Source of the DNA: Candidatus Eiseniibacteriota bacterium
Lineage (GTDB): Bacteria > Eisenbacteria > RBG-16-71-46
DNA: 32,340 bases
Direction: 5' to 3'
Assembly: GCA_016178725.1 (NCBI GenBank)
Contig: JACOSV010000084.1
Coordinates: forward strand, 119,205-151,544
Shown: in pieces, positions 16,566 through 24,358 of the stretch
Position numbering within the stretch: the first letter of the stretch is position 1
Layout: each line of letters starts with the position of its first letter
Notes under the pieces: model-generated
Told to the model about the DNA's origin: nothing
Seen by the model: only the letters and a program-made list of their open reading frames with translations
The model's database searches: none
Made by a program: the position numbers and the translations under genes

Positions 16566-17579
16566 TCATGCGGTCCGGCCGAGGACCCCGGCGATCGTGC
16601 GAATTTGCCCGACCAGCTCTTCGAATTGCTCGGGATAGAGCGATTGCGCGCCGTCCGAGAGCGCGTGGTCGGGATCGTGGTGGACCTCGACGATCAATCC
16701 GTCCGCGCCGGCGGCGATCGAGGCGCGCGCCATGGGTCCGACCTTGTTGCGGATCCCCGTGCCGTGCGAGGGGTCCACGATCACCGGCAGGTGCGACAGC
16801 TCCTTCACCACCGGAATGGCGTTCAGGTCGAGCGTGTTGCGCGTGTAGGTCTCGAAGGTGCGGATGCCGCGCTCGCACAGGACCACCTGGGTGTTGCCCT
16901 GCGAGACGATGTGCTCGGCGCTCATCAGCCACTCCTCGATCGTCGCGGCGAGCCCGCGCTTGAGCAGCACCGGCTTCTCGGCATGGCCGACTTCCTTGAG
17001 CAGCGCGTAGTTCTGCATGTTGCGCGCGCCGACCTGCAGGATGTCGGCGTAGCGCGCGACCAGCGGCACGTGCTGCGAATCCATCACCTCGCTCACGACG
17101 GCGAGACCGTTCGCGTCGGCAGCGCGGCGCAGCAGCTTCAATCCCTCTTCGCCGAGACCCTGGAACGAGTAGGGCGACGTGCGCGGCTTGTACGCGCCGC
17201 CGCGCATGATCGTGGCGCCCGCGCGCGCCACGGCGGCGGCGATCGTGAACGCCTGCTCCTCGCCTTCGACCGAGCACGGGCCGGCCATGATCGCGAGCTG
17301 ACGGCTGCCGATCGCGCAGCGCCCGACCGAGATGATGGTGTCGTGGGGATGGAATGCGCGGCTCACCAGCTTGAACGGCGCCGGCAGCTTCTCGACCGAG
17401 GCGACCCCCGGCCACGCGCGCACCGCACCCCAGTCCACGCCGGCGTTCTCGCCCACCGCGCCGATGCGCGCCTGGCCACCGTGGTCGGTGCGGTGGATCG
17501 AGAGCCCGAACATGCGCAGGCGCGTGGCAATGTCGCCGATCGACGACTCGCCCAGCCCGCGCTCGAGGAGCACCAGCAT
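16566..17579 (-). CDS. aroF: 3-deoxy-7-phosphoheptulonate (DAHP) synthase, type I-beta with N-terminal ferredoxin-like domain
   Basis: Condenses phosphoenolpyruvate and erythrose 4-phosphate, the first step towards chorismate. 337 residues. Residues 1-70 match the ferredoxin-like (ACT-like) regulatory domain of the Thermotoga-type enzyme. The (beta/alpha)8 barrel follows with AGPCSVE (99-105, metal ligand C102), [17 protein letters not shown] (125-141), QVGARNMQN (182-190), KPVLLKRG (202-209), [18 protein letters not shown] (235-252) and VDPSHGTG (268-275, metal ligand H272). In the Thermotoga enzyme the N-domain gives tyrosine feedback inhibition, so the same may apply here. The start has GGAGG 9 nt upstream. 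The gene is separated from the O-antigen-ligase-like gene by a 294-nt gap with its own candidate promoter and a leader hairpin. Confidence 0.97.
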   Translation of the reverse strand: MLVLLERGLGESSIGDIATRLRMFGLSIHRTDHGGQARIGAVGENAGVDWGAVRAWPGVASVEKLPAPFKLVSRAFHPHDTIISVGRCAIGSRQLAIMAGPCSVEGEEQAFTIAAAVARAGATIMRGGAYKPRTSPYSFQGLGEEGLKLLRRAADANGLAVVSEVMDSQHVPLVARYADILQVGARNMQNYALLKEVGHAEKPVLLKRGLAATIEEWLMSAEHIVSQGNTQVVLCERGIRTFETYTRNTLDLNAIPVVKELSHLPVIVDPSHGTGIRNKVGPMARASIAAGADGLIVEVHHDPDHALSDGAQSLYPEQFEELVGQIRTIAGVLGRTA

Positions 17580-17646
17580 CCGGTCCGACCTCCGACGGCG
17601 GACGACCCGCCGCGCGCTCCGGCGGCGTTCCGCCCCTAACGAATCA

Positions 17647-17670
17647 GCCCACGCCGTGAGTGGCGTGGGC
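17647..17670 (-). promoter_or_regulatory. Perfect 9-bp hairpin in the aroF leader or after the ligase gene
   Basis: GCCCACGCC and GGCGTGGGC flank a 6-nt loop, with no mismatch. On the minus strand it is followed by TGATTCGTTAGGG, which is only weakly T-rich. It lies 68-91 nt before the aroF start, inside the leader that would start near 17800. It may be a terminator for the upstream gene or a leader element for aroF. Confidence 0.5.
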
Positions 17671-17806
17671 CGGGATCTCGCGCGTCGCTCGTGGGTTCAG
17701 CGGACCAACGCGATCACCCGGCAACGCCACGCGTCGCCGTATCCGCGCCAGCCCCGATACATGAATGCACGCCCCGTCGAACGAACCCCTCCGAAGAACG
17801 GCGAAG

Positions 17807-17836
17807 AGGCTAGCACGCGGCTCGCGCGAGCCGCAA
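17807..17836 (-). promoter_or_regulatory. Candidate aroF promoter
   Basis: Minus-strand -35 TTGCGG (17831-17836), an 18-nt spacer ending in TGC, and -10 TAGCCT (17807-17812). It shares the GTGCTA form with three other gene-start regions in the window. The implied leader is about 220 nt. Confidence 0.4.
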
Positions 17837-17873
17837 CGGCGCCCGGACCGGCGCCACCTCATCGCACGGCGGT

Positions 17874-19940
17874 TCATCGCACCGCGGCCATGCGCCGCAG
17901 CGCCGCTTCGGCGCCGGCGCGGCCGGCGCCGCCGTCGTGCCAGAGTCCCGCGACCGCGCGCTCGAACGCGACGCGTGCGCCGGTCGTGTCGCCGGTCGCG
18001 GCGCACGCGGCGGCGAGCGCGGACTGGCTCGCTCCCTCGAGCGGATAGAGGCTCGCGCCGCGCCCGGCCCAGGCGCGCGCCCGGGCCGGCCGCCCGAGCG
18101 CGAGCTCGAGATCGGCGGCCTGCGCGAGCAGCCGCCCATCGACCGGCGCGAGCACGACGGCGCGCGCGAAGGACGATTCGGCGGCGGCGATCGCCGCGGC
18201 GTCGCCCGGCGCTGCGGACCCCGCAAGCAGATAGCCGAGCGTCTGATGGTGGATCGCGCGCAGCGGCGCGAGCGCGAGCGCGCGGCCGATCGCCTGCTTC
18301 GCCTCGGCGATGCGCGCGGCGAGATCCGGCGCGTCGGGCGGGAGCGCGAGCGTGCTCTGCGCGCGGAGCGCGGGATAGAGATCGTCGAACGGCATGAGGC
18401 TCCCGGCGCGCGCCGCGCCGGCCGCGGCGCCGCGCGGATCGCTCACCAGCGCGAGCCGCGCATGGGCGGCGGCGCCCGACGCCGCGAGCTCCATCGCCGC
18501 GCCGAGTGTGGCGACGAGCGCGATCGCGAGCGCGGCGCGCCGCGGCGGGCGCGCGATCGCCAGCGTCGTATCGGCTCGCGCGCCGGCGTCGCGCGCGGCG
18601 AGCGCCCCCGCGAGGACCATCGCCAGCGCGGCGCCGGCGATCCCCGCCGCGCCGAACGCCCCGCCGACGCCGAGTGCGGCGAGCGCGCCGATCGCGACCG
18701 CGGCGAGCGTGCGCTCGCCCGCACGGCGCGCGCGCCACGCCGAAGCGATCGTCGCGGCGACGAGCAGCGCGCCGGCGGCGAGACCGGCGACGCCGCGCGT
18801 CGCGAGCGTGTGGAGATAGATGGAGTGCGCATGCAGCGGCAGCAGGCCCCACTCCTGCCGCCAGTACTCGGCGGTCTGGTAGCGTGGGAAGACGAGGAAG
18901 AACGTGTCCGGGCCCTGGCCGAAGACGGGCCGCGCGCGCCACGCCGCGAGCGCGGTGCGCCAGATCTCGAGCCGGCTCCGCCCCGAGCCCTCGAGCGGCG
19001 CGAACAGCTCGCGCGCGCGGATCAGGAGCGGCGTCGCGAGTCCGCTTGCCGAGAGTCCCGCGATCACGACGACGATGACCGCGGCGATCGCGAAGCCCGC
19101 GCCGGCCGTCGCGCGCTTCGGCGCCGTTCCGCCTCCCGGCGCGCCGCGCGCGACCAGCGCCGCGACCGGCGCCGCGACAGCGAGCGCGAGCCACGCGCCG
19201 CGCGAGAGCGAGAGTGCGGTCGCGAGCGCCGTCAGCATCGCGACGCCGAGCCACAGCGCGCGGCGCCGCGCGCCGGCGACCGCCATCGCGACGGCGATCG
19301 CGCACGCCGAGGCGGCCGCGACCCCGAGGAGGTTCGGGTGGCCGAGCGTTCCCCCCGGCCGGACGTACGTGCCGTAGATCGGGCCGCCCACCCAGGGAAT
19401 CGGATCAAGGTGGGCCGCCTGCAGGACGGCGTAGAGGCTCGCGACCGCCGCGGCCCACGCCAGCACTTCAAGTGATACGTGAAGTGCGCCCGCCGACGCG
19501 CCACTCGCGCGGCGCGACCCCGGCGCGGCCCCCGTCGCCTGCCCCCCGCCCGCCGTCACGCGCACCGCGGCGTAGAGGCCGGCGAGCGCGAGCGAGGTGA
19601 GGAGTCCCTCCCGCTGCTCCGGCTCGCCGAAGAGGCTCAATCCCGGCGACACCGAGGCGACAGTCGCTGCGATCTCGACCGCGAGCCACGCCAGCACCGC
19701 GATGTCGATCAGGACGAGCGGCCGGACGCGCCCTGCGCGGCGCCCCCAGCCGGCGGCGAACGCCCATGCCATGCACGCGAATCCGCACACGCGCACCGCC
19801 TCGGTCTTGGGCACCTCGAACTGCTCGAGCAGCCCGGGCACGAAGAAGACGAACGCGAGGCCGAGCGCGAGCGGGATCCAGAACGGCACACGCGCCGGGG
19901 AAGGCGCGACGGCAGGAACGGCGCGCGGCCGCCGGCTCAC
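17874..19940 (-). CDS. O-antigen ligase / Wzy-like membrane protein with C-terminal TPRs
   Basis: 688 residues from the GTG at 19940. This start is preferred over an upstream ATG at 20039 because it overlaps the aroC stop as GTGA, a classic coupling junction, and avoids 100 nt of overlap. The N-terminal two-thirds is hydrophobic, with about 12 segments. The characteristic block of the ligase/polymerase family is present: FGQGPDTFFLVFPRYQTAEYW, then LLPLHAHSIYLHTLATRGVAG, containing the periplasmic-loop His and LxxxxxxG pattern. After the membrane region (about residue 450 onward) come Ala-rich TPR-like repeats. Family members join O-antigen to lipid A or polymerise glycans, and some glycosylate proteins. 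Without nearby LPS genes the substrate cannot be told. Being coupled to aroC is unusual and suggests shared expression rather than shared biochemistry. Confidence 0.85.
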   Translation of the reverse strand: MSRRPRAVPAVAPSPARVPFWIPLALGLAFVFFVPGLLEQFEVPKTEAVRVCGFACMAWAFAAGWGRRAGRVRPLVLIDIAVLAWLAVEIAATVASVSPGLSLFGEPEQREGLLTSLALAGLYAAVRVTAGGGQATGAAPGSRRASGASAGALHVSLEVLAWAAAVASLYAVLQAAHLDPIPWVGGPIYGTYVRPGGTLGHPNLLGVAAASACAIAVAMAVAGARRRALWLGVAMLTALATALSLSRGAWLALAVAAPVAALVARGAPGGGTAPKRATAGAGFAIAAVIVVVIAGLSASGLATPLLIRARELFAPLEGSGRSRLEIWRTALAAWRARPVFGQGPDTFFLVFPRYQTAEYWRQEWGLLPLHAHSIYLHTLATRGVAGLAAGALLVAATIASAWRARRAGERTLAAVAIGALAALGVGGAFGAAGIAGAALAMVLAGALAARDAGARADTTLAIARPPRRAALAIALVATLGAAMELAASGAAAHARLALVSDPRGAAAGAARAGSLMPFDDLYPALRAQSTLALPPDAPDLAARIAEAKQAIGRALALAPLRAIHHQTLGYLLAGSAAPGDAAAIAAAESSFARAVVLAPVDGRLLAQAADLELALGRPARARAWAGRGASLYPLEGASQSALAAACAATGDTTGARVAFERAVAGLWHDGGAGRAGAEAALRRMAAVR

Positions 19941-20998
19941 ATCGCGCGGCCGCGCAGCGCGCGCTGCCGCAGCCAGACGTCGGCGAGCGTGATCGCCATC
20001 ATGCTCTCGGCGACCGGGACCACGCGCGGGCAGATGCACGGATCGTGGCGACCTTCGATCGCGATCGTCGTCGTGCCGCCTTCGGCCGTCGCCGCCGTCT
20101 GCGGCTTGCCGATCGACGTCGCCGGGCGCACCGCGACGCGCACGACGACCTCGGCGCCGTTCGAGATCCCCCCCGCGATGCCGCCGGCGAAGTTGGAGAG
20201 ATACTTCTCACCGTCGAACACGTCGTTGGTCTGCGAGCCGGCGAGCGCGCACATGCCGAAGCCGCCGCCGATCTCGACGCCCTTGGTCGCCGGGATCGAG
20301 AGCATCGCCGCGCCGAGCAGCGCGTCGAGCTTCGCCATCGTCGGATCGCCCCAGCCCGCGGGCACACCGCGCGCGACCACCTCGACCACGCCGCCGACCG
20401 AGTCCTTCTGATCGCGCGCGCGCAGGATCACCGCCGCCATCGCCTCGGCCGCCGTGGCGTCGGGGCAGCGGACGGGATTGGACTCGGCGATCTCCCAGTC
20501 GCGCTTCAGCGCCTTCGTGTCGCCCACCTGCACCGTGCCGCCGACGATGCTCACGCCGACGGTCGTGAGTGCCGCGCGCGCGAGCGCGCCGGCGGCGACG
20601 CGGCCCACCGTCTCGCGCCCCGACGAGCGCCCGCCGCCGCGGTGGTCGCGCACGCCGTACTTCTGCATGTAGACGTAGTCGGCGTGGCCGGGCCGGAACA
20701 CGTCTTTGAGCTTGTCGTAGTCCTGCGAGCGCGCGTCGGTGTTGCGCACGAGCATCGCGATCGGCGTGCCGAGCGTCACGCCGTCGAACACGCCGGAGAG
20801 GATCTCGACGCGGTCGGTCTCGCTGCGCTGCGTGGTGAGCGCGCTCTGCCCGGGCCGGCGCCGGTCGAGCTGGTGCTGGATGTCGGCGGCGTCGACCGCG
20901 ATGCCGGGCGGCATGCCGTCCACGACCACGCCGACGCCCGGGCCGTGCGACTCGCCGAACGTGGTGACGACGAACAGCCGGCCGAACGACGAGGACAT
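19937..20998 (-). CDS. aroC: Chorismate synthase
   Basis: 353 residues, standard length. It catalyses the last step of the shikimate pathway (EPSP to chorismate) using reduced FMN. Family signatures are GRLFVVTTFGESHGPGVGVVVDG at the N terminus (shown in part), RPGQSALTTQRSETDRVEILSGVF, HADYVYMQKYGVRDHRGGGRSSGRET and the C-terminal RHDPCICPRVVPVAESMMAI with the conserved RHD. The start ATG follows the stop of the 155-residue upstream gene after 1 nt, and its own stop overlaps the start of the O-antigen-ligase-like gene. It is thus the middle gene of a tightly coupled trio. aroF lies one gene further downstream on the same strand. Confidence 0.98.
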   Translation of the reverse strand: MSSSFGRLFVVTTFGESHGPGVGVVVDGMPPGIAVDAADIQHQLDRRRPGQSALTTQRSETDRVEILSGVFDGVTLGTPIAMLVRNTDARSQDYDKLKDVFRPGHADYVYMQKYGVRDHRGGGRSSGRETVGRVAAGALARAALTTVGVSIVGGTVQVGDTKALKRDWEIAESNPVRCPDATAAEAMAAVILRARDQKDSVGGVVEVVARGVPAGWGDPTMAKLDALLGAAMLSIPATKGVEIGGGFGMCALAGSQTNDVFDGEKYLSNFAGGIAGGISNGAEVVVRVAVRPATSIGKPQTAATAEGGTTTIAIEGRHDPCICPRVVPVAESMMAITLADVWLRQRALRGRAM

Positions 20999-20999
20999 G

Positions 21000-21467
21000 T
21001 CAGCGCTTCGCGGCCCGCTTGGCCCTGGCGCCGCCGGCCGCGGCCGAGGAAGCGCGCGCGGCGGCTGCGACGTACGCGGCGTTGATCCTGGCGCGGAACG
21101 CGACGTGGTCGTTCACCATCTTCTCGAACTGGTAGAGGTAGGTCGGCCGGATGTCGGCGCGCGCGTCGGCGACCCACATCTTGCACCGGTCCCACGTGAC
21201 GATGTCCTCGCCGGTGTGGTCGAAGAACAGGTCGGCGTGCAGCACGCCGCGGTTGACCAGCGTCCCCACCAGCTCCCAGTACGAGATCGTCATGCGGAAG
21301 TAGCGGTCCTCGTCGGAGTGCGACAGGTAGCGCGACTTGATCTCGGCCCAGCCGGCCGGCTTGAAATCGGTGAGGAACCAGGCGCGGGCGCGCCGCAGCT
21401 CCTCCTCGCGGCGGATCTCGTAGAGATGGAGCAGCAGCTGGGCGTCGTCGTGGGTCGGCTTGCGCAT
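21000..21467 (-). CDS. Conserved-looking small soluble protein, function unknown
   Basis: 155 residues; I do not recognise a named family. The start is the ATG at 21467 (MRKPTHDDAQLLLHLYEIRREEELRR). The reading frame is open far upstream, but that part lies opposite the PLD-like gene and is noise. The product is mainly helical, rich in Arg and aromatic residues (RARAWFLTDFKPAGWAEIKS, MTISYWELVGTLVNRGVLHADLFFDHTGEDIVTWDRCK). It ends in an Ala/Lys/Arg-rich tail (ARAKRAAKR) that could bind nucleic acid or be disordered. No signal peptide or membrane segment. The text before the tail reads like a regulator or enzyme-associated helical domain. Its stop is 1 nt from the aroC start, so it is very likely co-translated with aroC. 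Confidence 0.8.
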   Translation of the reverse strand: MRKPTHDDAQLLLHLYEIRREEELRRARAWFLTDFKPAGWAEIKSRYLSHSDEDRYFRMTISYWELVGTLVNRGVLHADLFFDHTGEDIVTWDRCKMWVADARADIRPTYLYQFEKMVNDHVAFRARINAAYVAAAARASSAAAGGARAKRAAKR

Positions 21468-21567
21468 GGCGTCGGGCCTCGCCTTGTCCTGGATTTGCTT
21501 TGGCTCTTCGGAATGTCCGCGGGCCGCGCGCGTATCTCCAACGGGATGACGCCGCGGTCGGCTGCGG

Positions 21568-21576
21568 ACTGTAGCA
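21568..21576 (-). promoter_or_regulatory. Extended -10 promoter candidate for the 155-residue gene, aroC and ligase operon
   Basis: Minus strand TGC followed by TACAGT (21568-21573). No good -35 is seen 16-18 nt upstream, so an extended -10 type is proposed. The implied leader to the ATG at 21467 is about 95 nt. Confidence 0.4.
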
Positions 21577-21605
21577 CGCCGCTTCGGCCCGGGCGCGCGC
21601 TCGGG

Positions 21606-21611
21606 TATCGT
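21606..21611 (+). promoter_or_regulatory. Weak -10 candidate for the PLD-like gene
   Basis: TATCGT lies about 55 nt before the ATG at 21666. The -35 position (21583-21588, TTCGGC) is a poor match. It is divergent from the operon promoter at 21568. Confidence 0.25.
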
Positions 21612-21665
21612 GGCCGTGCGCAAATCCCGAGAGAACGCATGACAGGAATTGTCCGAGGAGCCCCG

Positions 21666-23033
21666 ATGACTCCGGTTCGCCGTCTCCCGCCGATGTTGCC
21701 GCTCGCCGCGGTCGCCTTGAGTCTGCTCACGCTTGGCGCCGCGCCGGCTCCGGTGCCGGTCGCGAGCCGGCCGGTGCTGCTGCTCGAGACGCGCCCGGTC
21801 GAAACGCTGCTCGGCAACAAGGACGTGTACGACGCGGCGACCGTGTGGCTCGACGCGATCGCCGGTGCGAAGAAGAGCCTCGACCTCGAGCACTTCTATC
21901 TCTCCACCTGGCCCGGCGAGCCGATGCAGCCGGTGATCGCGGCGCTTGCCGCCGCGGCGAAGCGCGGCGTCCGCGTGCGGCTGATTCTCGATGCGCGGAT
22001 GCACGCGACGTATCCGCAGCCCGCCGATTCGCTCGGCACGCTCAAGAATCTCGAGGTGCGGGTGCTCGACATGAAGCAGGTGTCGGGCGGCGGCGTCCAG
22101 CACGCCAAGTACTTCATCATCGACGGCGACCAGGTGATCGTCGGCAGCCAGAATCTCGACTGGCGCTCGCTCAAGCACATCCACGAGCTGGGCGTGCGCG
22201 TGCGTGAGCCGCGCATCGCGACCGAGTTCGCGCGCGTCTTCGAGTCCGACTGGGCGGCGGCCGCCCCGACCGGCGGCGCGAAGCCTGCGGGCTCGGCGGC
22301 CGCGACGCTCGCCTCGGGATCGCCGGCGCAGCCGATGAATCCGCCGACGCTCGAGGACATGCGCGTGGACAACGCGGCGCGGGGCGGCGCGGCCGGGCCG
22401 CGCGGCATCCCGCTCGTCAACGGTCCGGGCGACACGGCCTGGGTCCGCGCCAGCTTTTCGCCGATCGGTCACGCGCCGGACGGCCTCGCGTCCGATCGCG
22501 AGCGGATCGTGGCGCTGATCGACTCGGCGAAGCGCGATGTCGTCGTCCAGCTCCTCACCTACGGCAACGGGCGCGCCGGCGACCGCGACACGACGATCGA
22601 CCTCGCCTTGCGGCGCGCCGCGGCGCGCGGCGTCGGCGTGCGGATGGTGGTCTCCGACTGGGAGGCCGACAGCGGGCGGCTCGCCGACCTCGAGGCGCTG
22701 TCGGGCCTGCCCAACGTGCACATCAAGCTCTCGCACGTGCCGGAGTGGAGCGGCGGCTACATCCCGTTCGCCCGCGTCGAGCACTGCAAGTACATGGTCG
22801 TGGATCTCATGACCACGTGGATCGGCACCGCGAACTGGGAGCCCGACTACTTCCACAGCTCGCGCAACGCGGCGATCACGATCGAGAACCGCCCGATCGC
22901 GGTGGACGCGCGCAACATCTTCATGGCGAGCTGGGACGCGCTGACCGCGCGCATGGTCGTGCCGGGACTCGCGGTCGAGAAGCGCGTCCACGGCGAGACG
23001 CCTCCGTCGGGAATGAAGACCTACGGGAAGTAG
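21666..23033 (+). CDS. Secreted phospholipase D superfamily protein, PLD3/PLD4-like
   Basis: 455 residues. The start is the ATG at 21666, with GAGGAG 5 nt upstream; an in-frame ATG 27 nt earlier is possible. It has a signal peptide (LPLAAVALSLLTLGAAPAPVPVA). The first HKD motif is H146-A-K148-x4-D153 followed by GSQNLDWRSL. The second is H373-C-K375-x4-D380 followed by IGTANWEPDYF. Both catalytic His/Lys pairs are intact, so it should be active. The GSxNLDWRSL and IGTxNWxxDYF context and the secreted location resemble animal PLD3/PLD4 and poxvirus K4-type proteins more than typical bacterial cardiolipin synthases. PLD3/4 are 5'-exonucleases of single-stranded nucleic acid. An Ala/Gly/Pro-rich linker (about 198-255) joins the two halves. 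Nuclease or phospholipase activity in the periplasm is inferred. Confidence 0.9.
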   Translation: MTPVRRLPPMLPLAAVALSLLTLGAAPAPVPVASRPVLLLETRPVETLLGNKDVYDAATVWLDAIAGAKKSLDLEHFYLSTWPGEPMQPVIAALAAAAKRGVRVRLILDARMHATYPQPADSLGTLKNLEVRVLDMKQVSGGGVQHAKYFIIDGDQVIVGSQNLDWRSLKHIHELGVRVREPRIATEFARVFESDWAAAAPTGGAKPAGSAAATLASGSPAQPMNPPTLEDMRVDNAARGGAAGPRGIPLVNGPGDTAWVRASFSPIGHAPDGLASDRERIVALIDSAKRDVVVQLLTYGNGRAGDRDTTIDLALRRAAARGVGVRMVVSDWEADSGRLADLEALSGLPNVHIKLSHVPEWSGGYIPFARVEHCKYMVVDLMTTWIGTANWEPDYFHSSRNAAITIENRPIAVDARNIFMASWDALTARMVVPGLAVEKRVHGETPPSGMKTYGK

Positions 23034-23234
23034 GTCCGCCTTCGAAGGATCTCTCCGATCGTGCTTGACAGGTTTTCGAATGCTCGAGCGGGTCTCTCGC
23101 CGGCCGAATCCTGCGAGGCGCAACAAAGCGGGTAAGGCGTCCGCGCTGCGCATCACGCGGTAGGCGCCGAGACAAATCGCGCGTCGGGCCCCGATCGTGC
23201 GCGTGCGTCGATCTACGGACGTCGCATTCGGGCG

Positions 23235-23243
23235 TGATACAAA
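23235..23243 (+). promoter_or_regulatory. Extended -10 candidate for the HNH gene
   Basis: TGA followed by TACAAA (23238-23243), about 45 nt before the GTG start. No convincing -35. A TTGACA at 23065-23070 lacks a partner -10. The rest of 23034-23288 shows no gene. Confidence 0.35.
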
Positions 23244-23288
23244 GAATGTGCGATCGGCCCCACGACCCGCCCCCGCGGAGTCACGTCC

Positions 23289-24350
23289 GTGCCTGTTCGT
23301 CCACTCGCTTACCTGTCCGATGCCACGCTGCTCCGGAACTTCGCAGAGCTTCTCGCCCGTGATCGCCACACGACCGTCGAGCTGCTGGCGCACATCCTCG
23401 AGATCGACGCCCGCAAGGTGTGGGCACCGGCCGGCTATTCGTCCATGTATCGCTACTGCGTCGGCGAGCACCACATGTCCGAGGACGTGGCGTTCAAGCG
23501 GATTCGCGTCGCTCGTCTCGCGCGCCGGTTCCCGCGCGTGCTCGAAGCACTCCTGGCGGGCCATCTGAATCTCACCGGCCTGGTGATGCTGTCGCACCAC
23601 GTGACGCAGGCGAACGGTGAAGAGCTGCTGACCGCGGCGGAAGACCGGAGCAATGCGGAGCTCCGGTCGCTGTTGGCGGAGCGCTTCCCGCAGCCCGATC
23701 TCCCCTGCGCGCTGCAGGCCCTTGCACCGGCAGCCGCGACATTCCGGCAACTGGCCGCGCAGCCAGTTGCCGGAATCGAGTCTCGTCCCGGGACGTTCAT
23801 GTCACCTGATGCGCCGGAGCCCGTGCGAGCAGCGCCGGATCCGCCAGAGCGCGTCACGCCGCTCGCATCCGACCGCTTCGGTCTTCAAATGACGATCAGC
23901 CAGAGCACGCACGACAAGCTGCGTCACGCGCAGGAGTTGCTCGGGCATCAGGTGCCCGCCAACGATCTCCCGGCCGTCCTCGATCGCGCCCTCGACGCAC
24001 TGATCGCCCAGCTCGAGAAACAGAAATTCGCCGCGACTGATGCGCCGCGAATCGCCCGCCAGCGCAACGTCGACTCCCGCCACATTCCGGCCGAAGTGAA
24101 ACGCGCCGTCTGGAACCGTGACCAGGGTCGCTGCACGTTCGTGAGCGAGTCAGGCCATCGCTGCGAGGAGCGCACGTGCGTCGGGTTCGATCACATCGCG
24201 CCATATGCACGTGGAGGCAGCGCGACCGTCGGCAATATCCGGCTGCGCTGCCACGCGCACAACCAGCTCGACGCCGAACGGACGTACGGCGTTGCCTTCA
24301 TGCGACACGAGCGCGAGGCGGCACAGGCGGCACGCACCGCGGCCGGCTAG
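23289..24350 (+). CDS. HNH endonuclease-family protein of the multicopy DUF222-like type
   Basis: 353 residues from a GTG with GGAG about 10 nt upstream. The N-terminal domain (about 9-140) has the text typical of a repetitive family in GC-rich uncultured bacteria: LSDATLLRNFAELLARDR, ELLAHILEIDARKVW, GYSSMYRYCVGEHHMSEDVAFKRI, ARLARRFPRVLEALLAGHLNLTG and LLTAAEDRSNAEL. A Pro/Ala-rich linker (about 140-195) and a helical segment (200-245) follow. The C-terminal HNH/zinc domain (265-335) has C282, C292 and C297, then D301-H302, N316, C321 and H324-N325. All key residues are present. Biological role is not established; homologues often occur in many copies per genome. The coding region holds a perfect 15-bp inverted repeat in the linker. 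The gene is alone on its strand and its stop is 8 nt from the ribA stop. Confidence 0.9.
   Translation: MPVRPLAYLSDATLLRNFAELLARDRHTTVELLAHILEIDARKVWAPAGYSSMYRYCVGEHHMSEDVAFKRIRVARLARRFPRVLEALLAGHLNLTGLVMLSHHVTQANGEELLTAAEDRSNAELRSLLAERFPQPDLPCALQALAPAAATFRQLAAQPVAGIESRPGTFMSPDAPEPVRAAPDPPERVTPLASDRFGLQMTISQSTHDKLRHAQELLGHQVPANDLPAVLDRALDALIAQLEKQKFAATDAPRIARQRNVDSRHIPAEVKRAVWNRDQGRCTFVSESGHRCEERTCVGFDHIAPYARGGSATVGNIRLRCHAHNQLDAERTYGVAFMRHEREAAQAARTAAG
23741..23776. repeat. Perfect 15-bp inverted repeat inside the HNH gene
   Basis: ATTCCGGCAACTGGC (23741-23755) and its exact reverse complement GCCAGTTGCCGGAAT (23762-23776) flank CGCGCA. It encodes linker residues about 151-163 of the HNH protein. 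No T-run follows, so it is not a normal terminator. Confidence 0.92.
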
Positions 24351-24358
24351 AAACGGTG

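Noticed and set aside
19941..20039. Upstream ATG for the O-antigen-ligase-like gene
   Set aside because: It would overlap aroC by about 100 nt and encode a basic, non-hydrophobic segment. The GTG at 19940 forms a GTGA junction with aroC.
23065..23070. TTGACA -35-like hexamer upstream of the HNH gene
   Set aside because: No acceptable -10 lies 15-19 nt downstream.
21468..23750. Minus-strand open frame of over 900 codons reaching from the 155-residue gene through the PLD gene
   Set aside because: Only the last 155 codons look like protein. The rest is the complement of the PLD and HNH genes.
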